From Ptychodera flava (taxonomy: Eukaryota > Hemichordata > Enteropneusta > Ptychoderidae): a stretch of DNA of 64,000 bases. The notes under the pieces were generated by a model that was not told where the DNA came from, ran no database searches, and was given only the letters and a program-made list of their open reading frames with translations. This document shows positions 57,101 to 64,000 of this stretch, piece after piece (positions within the stretch are counted from its first letter, which is position 1; every line of letters begins with the position of its first letter). Where the stretch lies: positions 42,544,125 through 42,608,124 of the forward strand of contig NC_091932.1 of the NCBI RefSeq assembly GCF_041260155.1. Direction: 5' to 3'. A program made the position numbers and the translations under genes.

Positions 57101-57277
57101 GTAGAGATCAGAAATTCTGGGCAAATATTGAATTGATGTTTTTTTTCCTTGGCCCCCCCCCCCTAAAAGATTGTGGTATTTTTGTCTGGCCCCCCTAAAT
57201 TTTCTTGGGAAAAATGGGTGCCCCCCTGAAAATCCTCCACCCCCCCCCCCCCCTGGAAGTAAATTCTGAATCGTCCC
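54179..57277. mobile_element. 3.1 kb decayed DNA transposon, PIF/Harbinger-like
   Basis: GGGACGATTCAGAATTTACT at the left mirrors AGTAAATTCTGAATCGTCCC at the right. TTA lies on both sides (54176-54178 and 57278-57280), the target used by PIF/Harbinger elements. Both termini run into long G or C tracts that differ in length, then TGGAGGATTTTC. Protein-coding remnants lie inside at 55427-56052. Confidence 0.7.
55427..56052 (+). pseudogene. Coding remnant within the 3.1 kb transposon
   Basis: A Lys/Glu-rich stretch (KHRKKEQKRREDKKYEDYDW), then LNVKELKIIP, which resembles a SAP-like helix pair, then an acidic tail (DESESDSSDSE) and a basic end (RSGRVASRFV). It looks like the C-terminal part of a transposon protein. 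The frame is broken. Exact family unknown. Confidence 0.5.
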
Positions 57278-57938
57278 TTATGTATAAATGTATGTACCCA
57301 GCTTCACCGGCGGTACAGTGTGTTTTGAATGTGTCACAGCCTGGGAAAAATGCTTTACGGTTGTTTGAAACTGCACTTTTCATGGTTTTACTTCAAGTTC
57401 AAATTCTGGTTGAGGTTGTATAGCAGCAAACTGTCGGGCCAACCGGATGACCTTTGACCTGTCATATCATTTCGATATTACCAGCAATTTCTTCTAATAC
57501 TGTAATTGATCTAACTCATAAATAGAAAGGATTAAAACATTTACCCTGTTTAATTTCCAGCTCATGAAGTCTGATGTACAGTAGTTACATTTAACTTCTC
57601 CAAAGTTTTATACTTCTTCAAATATTGCAGTGCCCAGTGTTTCTTTGTTCCAGACAAGAATGTTTAGTCACTCCGCTATTTTCGCTATTTTGACACTGCC
57701 AGTAGTTTCAACTAAGATTCTAATGTATGTGGAAATGAAAATTTTGGTTGTCCCCTATTCTCTGAGCAATGTTGCTTTTACATTTCATACCTAGAAAATA
57801 TTTACCACAATTGTACTTTTCAATCCATATTTCAAAAGTTTTGATGCATACAACAATGGACAATATTAGTATTTAAAAATTCTAATTTTCCAGCCAGGAA
57901 TTTATACAGCTGATGTTTATGTTACTTTATCTTCTCAG
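57278..57938. other. Upstream of the methyltransferase start exon
   Basis: No coding seen. The acceptor at 57938, eight bases before the start codon, implies a non-coding 5' exon somewhere upstream, which I cannot place. Confidence 0.4.
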
Positions 57939-57946
57939 AACAACAG

Positions 57947-58053
57947 ATGTCAAACCCTTCGGCTGATAATCCAGACAGCATTCTAACAGTTGAGACATGG
58001 AACCAGAGATGGCAGGCGGGTAGAACTGGTTTTCATATGTCTGAAGTTAATAG
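57947..58053 (+). CDS. TPMT: TPMT coding exon 1
   Basis: The exon probably begins at 57939 after CTTCTCAG; coding starts at ATG 57947. 35 codons plus two bases, donor GTAGGT. Confidence 0.88.
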
Positions 58054-61000
58054 GTAGGTAATAAGGCTGTTGGCAAATACGTACAGCTCAGCTGCATATA
58101 TGATACATGTATGTAAGACATATACATGTTTCTAGGATGCCATTCAGATAAATTTAGTCAGTGTTGCATCATAGGATTGCAGTTATTGTTGCAGCTTGTA
58201 GTCTTAGCCATTGAAAGACTTCTAATTTCATTTATTTTTGTCATAATATTGGCAGTTGTGTAAGTTCATTGTGTATTTTCATCTTTCATATGTGCGTAAT
58301 TTCCACAAATGTACTCTAAATTTGCAGACAAATGTTTATTTTTGCATATCAATCAGAGAACAGTGACATCATGAGCAAACAGCCCTGCTGGTGATATGTC
58401 TTTGAAATGTCTGGGATGTGGTCAATGCGTTCCAAAATTTGGTGAATAATATGTTTCAAATTTTATGAAGTATGCAATGGTACTTTTTTCAAAATCTACA
58501 CATTTTTATTAGCTTACCTTTACTTGAATGCTGTTTTCAAATCGTCATTATGGCTGCAAATAAAATTATTTTGTCAACTTTTGCATTGCAATATTTCCCC
58601 TATGTTGACTACCCCGTCCTAGGTGTTCTTTGGTCGTAGCTGATGCACTGAAAACTTCATACCTTGATTTTGGTGTCAACCCCCTCCCTCCCCAAACAAA
58701 ACTCCTTTTCCTGCCAAGTTCATATTTCACCATCAGGTCAAGTTTGTTAAAGTAGTGAAGCACAATATGTCCCATTTGCTGTATTTTAACAAAAAATTGA
58801 AAATTTGAAGGCCCCTGAGATCAAGGATACTGTAAACATGATTTTATTAGACAAAAGCTGTCGGGACAGACAAAGTCAACTTAGTGGAAATACATATTGT
58901 TTTGGCTCAATACCACTTTTCACTGACTTGGCTGATGGGGAAGTGATACTCTCTGGCAGGGAAAGAGTTAATGCGAGATCAGCTTCAGGAAAACTGTCGT
59001 TGATTATGTATGCCCTATTAATACCGACTTTTCTTCAACATACGTGTTATGACATACAAAATCTTCACATGAATTATAGATCAACAAACTTTACATTTAC
59101 AGTCAACATTAGGAGTACTAGTTTATATTCTTCTTTCCTTTTGTGACATTTTTTCTTCATGAAGATGGACATAGTAGTCCATATATAAATCACATTTAGT
59201 GCAGTCCATATATGGCAGTATAAAACAGCACATGAATACGTGTCCCTTGTCCACATTGTCATTCTTTCTCTTCTGTCAAACATCTCTCTTCTGTTCTGCT
59301 TTCACGTGTTGTAATAAAATACCGTAGTCATCATGGTTTCATATTCTGAATTAATGGTATTTTTTCTTACACCAAAATCCTCATTGCTATTTTGACGTAC
59401 CCAGAATGAATGTCTTACCCGCTTCCTCTTACTCCAAGTAATTATGTTTCAGATGTGCGTCAACTTTTATGATTGACCACCCCTCAAATCGTCAATTTGG
59501 GAATTGGGGTGCTCTACACTGTGACAGTTCACAAGATTGACATTAATATTTGGTCCACAAGCAGATTTCATTCATTATAATCTGTCTGGTAACAAATTTG
59601 GTTTTCAGGTGTAGGAGAGTGTTACTTTACTATGAAGATGTAAGATGGTTAAGGAAGAGATAAAGAAATTAAATTGTAGCTCAAATTTACCTGTTGAATG
59701 GCTAATACTAGAATACAAACTTTAAAATGGCTTTACATGAGGAGAAATCCAGAATTTCTTCAAGGATGAAGTGTAGCAAAATGAATATAAAATTTCCTTG
59801 ATTTGAATAAAAATCTTCAAAAAATATTTATGAATTAAATTAATTAAACCATTATTTATGCACAAGTTCAACTTTCTCTCACTTTGCATTTAAATATGTT
59901 ATCACCATGTAAAATGTTCTGTTTCCAGAGAGATATTGCAGAATCCATTTTAATGGAGTCTAATGCAATATGCAGTAGAATCCATGAGGAATCCATGATC
60001 AACATCTAGCACTGGGAATCCAGCACTGGAATAAACAATGGATTCAATCTGGATTCAAAAGTATTTTAATAGAATCCAATATAGAATCCAGCATAATCCT
60101 TTGTGGATTCAGCTCTTTTGAAGAAATGTAACTGAAATATGACAGAAAATTTAGAAATAATCAGCTGTAAGGTACCGATAGTTCAAAATGATTAAGTGTT
60201 ATAGAGACCCATATGACCAATGTAAACACTGTATCCCAGGTATTTAAAATACGTTTGTCATAATGTACATCATAAAATATTAAATGTCTCCGGTATGTTG
60301 ACATGTAGCTATATTGACATAATGCATCTAGATATCATGCATAAAATGCATTATAAACAAAAACTGGCACAAGCACATATCCAACAACCTTCCGTTAATT
60401 TGTTGAAAAAACAATGAATAACTTGACAGTGCGTCTTTTACTTCAATCAATGTTCATTTTTTACAGCATACTGTTGAAGCACTTCAGTAAACTGGTTGAT
60501 GGACGGAGTGACTTGAATGTCTTCCTACCACTCTGTGGTAAATCCCTGGATTTGAAATGGTAATATGATTTTGGTAACCCCTTTTTCCGAAAGGATTACA
60601 GATTGCAATGACTTTGCTTAATACTGTTGATAGCATGCACTAAAACGTACCGGTCAAACTAAGTATTACTTCCATAAGTTCCATTTCATTCCATGAAGCA
60701 TGGTTGAGTGACCATGCATAAAATAATCTATTTGATGCCAATAAGTAATCTGAATGGATATATTTACTTTTTAAATTATATTATTCATTACACTTTGTGT
60801 TGCTAAGTTGCTTTGGACTTGAATGTTGCATATTAGAGATGATCAACTCAAATGTGTATTGTACTTGTAAACAAGTTTTCTAATGAAACACAAATACAAC
60901 GCTGTTTTGTAGTCCATATATATGTTCAGCATATTATATCACAACAGACCATTTTATGAATGGTTGGTATTTTTAACTCAGCTACCAGCGACCAGACTTT

Positions 61001-61522
61001 TGTTGGTCTAGACTAGTGGAATGACTTGATTAGCTGTCAATAATTTGTTACTTAACTGTGTTCATGTACAAGTGTCATAAATGAGATCTCGGTGTATTGC
61101 TTGTTTTTGAGGATACCATGGAAGTACCAACCATTACCTGTCACAGCTAAAGTAGTGGAACAGGTCGAAAGAGGAGTGGACCAGAATGGTGCAGATGCAT
61201 CAGTTAAAAAAACTATATGAGATGTTTTATCTCCAGATTTGTCAAAAATCTTAGAAATCTTGCATCAAAAATATCAAATTTTACTTCATGCAAAACTTCC
61301 TATATGAATATGCAGATTTGTAATGTATTTTTTGTGATATCATGGAATAGTAGCCATTTCATATACTGACTGTAAATTAATATATTTCTGAGTATGAGGC
61401 TGAACTCAATTAGTGCCTATGGCAACTATTTTTCAGTCTTTTTCTCATGTGAAATTTGGATGAAATTGGCAGTGTATCCAACACCATAATTTGTATTCAG
61501 TTGACATGAGAATAAATTATTA

Positions 61523-61559
<37 letters not shown>

Positions 61560-62817
61560 CATAGAGAGGTTAGAAATATCCTTGTTTTAAATAAAGTGGT
61601 TGTAGTTCATTTCTGTTCATCTTGTGTGCTTTTTATTGTAGGATAGCTGAGCAGGGTCACAGAGCTGTTGGTGTGGAGTGCTCAGAACTAGCGATTACGT
61701 CATTCTTTTCAGAGCAAAAGATGGAGTACAGCTCCACCCCTGTGAAAGATATACCTGATGGAATTGTCCATACAGTAAGAAATGTGCATTCCATAATTTA
61801 TTCATATTTCCACTTGCGCTTCACATCTCATGGAACAAATGTGCAACTGACATGCAGTGACTAGTATGTGAAGCTGCTTTAGAAGCTGCCTGCATGGTTT
61901 GGCATTGAACATTGAACATCGGCAGCCCCATAATAGAACCAGGGTGGGGACACGCTAATATTACCAAATTTAAATCGCAGTCACCATAATTGTAGGTAAA
62001 ACAACTGGAAGTGGTATTTGTTAAAGGTATACAGTCACCTGTAATCTAAATATGCCCATATATGGTCATATGGTCAAAGGGGTGTTCCTTGGTATTCAAA
62101 ATGACCCTGTGAGGGCACTGTTTTAAAAAGCGGCCACCCACTTAAAATCTGTGATTGGTTAGATTTTCTCTGTCCATGGTAACTGTGGCAAAATTGGAAC
62201 AGGTGACAGTATACCTTTAATACATCAATTGCACATGCCCATTAATAGGTTGAACTCGAACAGACCGTGCATGGCCATTACATGTACATGCACAAATACA
62301 TGTGTACACATAGATATACACATATTTCAATATGCCAATTGTGCAAGTGGGCTTCTTTGTATGTGATTTCTTGGATATACTGAGTCTATAGAACACCTTT
62401 ATCCTTTTTATTCTGGAGTAGAAGCATTGGTCTTCCCTTTCCTACATTATACTACTGGTGGCGCTATGCATCGCCCGGCACTTAGCACTGCTCATGCCAG
62501 CATTTCTCTGTATGAAAACACCCACTGTATGTCAGCCAACTATGATGAACACTTTTTATTGTCAGACCTGATAAAACCCAATTTTCTTTTCCAATGTATT
62601 GTTCCCGGTTTGCATTTTCAGGGAAGGTCATGTACTGGTAAATTTCAGAGAGATGAAGTCAATATATGCTGCATCATAGTTCCTTTTAATGAAAATTTTA
62701 TCATCAGTGGCAGACTTTGCATATCAACATAGTAATTGATGTTTAATGTTTATTCAATTTTCAGAGTAAAGATGGCAAAATCAAATTGTTTCAGTGTGAT
62801 TTCTATCTATTTACAGA
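57947..62817 (+). CDS. TPMT: Thiopurine S-methyltransferase, 5' four coding exons (partial)
   Basis: Cytosolic enzyme that transfers a methyl group from S-adenosylmethionine to thiols. Coding exons 57947-58053, 60467-60559, 61642-61774 and 62765-62817 have canonical sites and compatible phases. The translation follows vertebrate TPMT in order: ILTVETWNQRWQAGRTGFH, LLKHFSKLVDG, VFLPLCGKSLDLKW (SAM-binding region), GHRAVGVECSELAI, FFSEQKMEYSS and KIKLFQCDFYLF. The IWDRG segment and the C-terminal half are not in the window and should lie beyond 64000. The start ATG is the first in frame after the acceptor at 57938; a short Ser/Pro/Asp-rich N-terminus is usual. Introns hold several MITEs. Confidence 0.92.
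60175..60398. mobile_element. MITE family B, degenerate copy in TPMT intron 1
   Basis: AGACCCATATGACCAATGTA, AACACTGTATCCCAGG and GCATAAAATGCATTATAAAC match the family interior. Termini are eroded. Confidence 0.55.
60467..60559 (+). CDS. TPMT: TPMT coding exon 2
   Basis: 93 bp between TTTTTTACAG and GTAATA. LLKHFSKLVDG to CGKSLDLKW. Confidence 0.92.
61519..61560 (+). repeat. (ATT)n microsatellite
   Basis: About 13 ATT triplets in TPMT intron 2. Confidence 0.96.
61642..61774 (+). CDS. TPMT: TPMT coding exon 3
   Basis: 133 bp between TTTTATTGTAG and GTAAGA. IAEQGHRAVGVECSELAI to DIPDGIVHT. Confidence 0.92.
62025..62216. mobile_element. MITE family D, complete TTAA-flanked copy
   Basis: TTAA, AGGTATACAGTCACCTGT at the left, ACAGGTGACAGTATACCT at the right, TTAA. 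192 bp, in TPMT intron 3. Confidence 0.85.
62765..62817 (+). CDS. TPMT: TPMT coding exon 4
   Basis: 53 bp between TTCAATTTTCAG and GTAAGT. SKDGKIKLFQCDFYLFT. Phase 2 out. Confidence 0.85.
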
Positions 62818-63138
62818 GTAAGTGAACTTTATTTTTGTTACATCAACACATATCATAAAACTTACGTATTTTAGAGTTGATTTTTATCTTGTTATCATCT
62901 CAAAAAGCCTCAGAGCCAATCATTTAATACACCCTGGAATCTGATTTGTTTTGTACAGTTTGCCCTAAATTCCCTGTTTACAGGTCAATACTCCCCCAGA
63001 CAGAACCAGGTTTGTGCCAATCTATATGGTGGTGAAAAGGTTAAGAAAAATCCATTTTCAAACTGGCAGATTCCTCATATAGAAGTGAGTATTAACTCAC
63101 ACATCCCAAACAATGGTACTTGACATCAGATATTGATT

Positions 63139-63660
63139 AAGGTAGTGTACACCTTGAAATACTTCAATATCTGTTCAAACTTTTCATAAAAAAACTTTTA
63201 AGCCATTCCCTTTTGAGATCATGCAATACTAAAAATTATGGTGTCATGTACCATGCAAAGTTTTGTACTACAGAAATAAATTACCTAATATTTACTGCAT
63301 TTGAAATTCTAAATGGCTACCATTCCCGTATTGACTCTATGGGGAGAAATTAAATGTTTGATTTTCACAAAATAATCCATTGAAAACATGTCCTCTGTGA
63401 GCTTCAAAATGAGCCTCACAAGTGGTAAATGTCAGGGTGAATATCAATCCCTTAAAGGTATACCGTCACCTGTTCCAATTTTGCTACAGTTACCATTGAG
63501 AGAGAAAATCTAACCAATCACAGATTTTAAGCGGATGGCCGCTTTTTAAAAACAGCGCCCTCACATGGGCATTTTGTATACCAAGGAATGCCCCTTTGAC
63601 CATATATGGGCATATCTACATTAAAAGTGACTGTATACCTTTAAAGGCATATTCTACCTT
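63139..63660. mobile_element. MITE family E with nested family D copy
   Basis: TTAAGGTAGTGTACACC at the left mirrors GGCATATTCTACCTTAA at the right. A family D copy sits inside near the right end. Confidence 0.55.
63456..63640. mobile_element. MITE family D, inverted copy
   Basis: TTAA, AGGTATACCGTCACCTGTTC at the left, AGTGACTGTATACCT at the right, TTAA. 185 bp, opposite orientation to 62025-62216, with which it shares TGACCATATATGGGCATAT. Confidence 0.85.
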
Positions 63661-64000
63661 AACAGCCAGGTGAATTCTGGCTTTCCCTGACTTAATTGTC
63701 TGTTTTGACACATGCATGGTTGTCAATTGCCATTGTCCGTTACATGTGTGAGATGTGCCCTGTGCATTCCTCACCCAGGCCAGCATCACTGCTGATAAAA
63801 AAACTAGGTTTAAAAATCCAGGCTGCAACACTTGTGTTGGTCATGCATGCTGTATGTGATAGTTTAGATTGCCATTGTAGGCTTAATTTCTAAATATGGC
63901 AACCATTGCATTCGTTTTGTGAAATCAATTAATGATTTGTATTGATGTTGATTGGTCAGTAAAATGCGTTACATTTGGAAATTGCAAACTAACTTAATTT

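Noticed and set aside
58805-59146. 113-codon plus-strand frame in TPMT intron 1
   Set aside because: No matching TPMT segment, no fitting splice phase, and no recognisable domain.
59940-60115. Cluster of GAATCCA/TGGATTC words
   Set aside because: Many short words in both orientations but no stable unit or end; probably local slippage.
62982-63006. Possible next TPMT exon after an acceptor-like CCCTGTTTACAG
   Set aside because: The translation in phase hits a stop soon and does not resemble the TPMT segment that should follow.

Overview
This is a eukaryotic, metazoan window: AT-rich, full of microsatellites and short inverted-repeat transposons, with genes split by long introns bounded by GT/AG sites. 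The gene content is bilaterian and animal-like: a spliced neurotrophin, a thiopurine methyltransferase and large C2H2 zinc-finger genes, plus a BEL/Pao element. This fits an invertebrate deuterostome such as a hemichordate or lancelet. That placement is inference; the sequence itself does not name the species.

Layout. 1-4063 is the 3' part of a fossil BEL/Pao LTR retrotransposon. 5631-11148 is a 5.5 kb non-coding element with long inverted termini made of 46-bp subrepeats. Its interior holds two related minisatellites and a 101-bp perfect hairpin with a 9-bp target duplication, and a 0.9 kb foldback element is inserted in its right terminus. 11270-13430 is divergent tandem repeat. 16285-24855 (minus) is a six-exon neurotrophin gene, assembled here from splice sites and reading phase. 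Its introns are studded with TTAA-flanked MITEs and foldbacks. 24911-32000 has no convincing gene apart from one weak terminal-exon candidate near 30334.

32005-39750 and 43190-52530 are two copies of a tandem segmental duplication. Each carries a three-exon C2H2 zinc-finger gene on the minus strand, with exons 1 and 2 of identical length (115 and 123 bp coding) and matching phases. Copy 2 has 27 fingers and looks intact. Copy 1 has 15 fingers and a frameshifted 3' end. Comparing the copies gives natural empty sites for a 2.2 kb TA-flanked insertion in copy 1 and for a 1.4 kb tandem-repeat element in copy 2. A 1.3 kb palindrome with a tRNA-like SINE in its loop lies between the two copies.

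54179-57277 is a decayed 3.1 kb DNA transposon with TTA target duplications. 57947-62817 (plus) is the 5' part of a thiopurine S-methyltransferase gene, four coding exons, which continues past the right edge.

The genes do not form a functional cluster. The most notable result is the neurotrophin. Its mature domain has the canonical cystine-knot spacing plus an extra cysteine giving a C-C-x-C ending like Spaetzle-type factors, and an intron cuts the mature domain.
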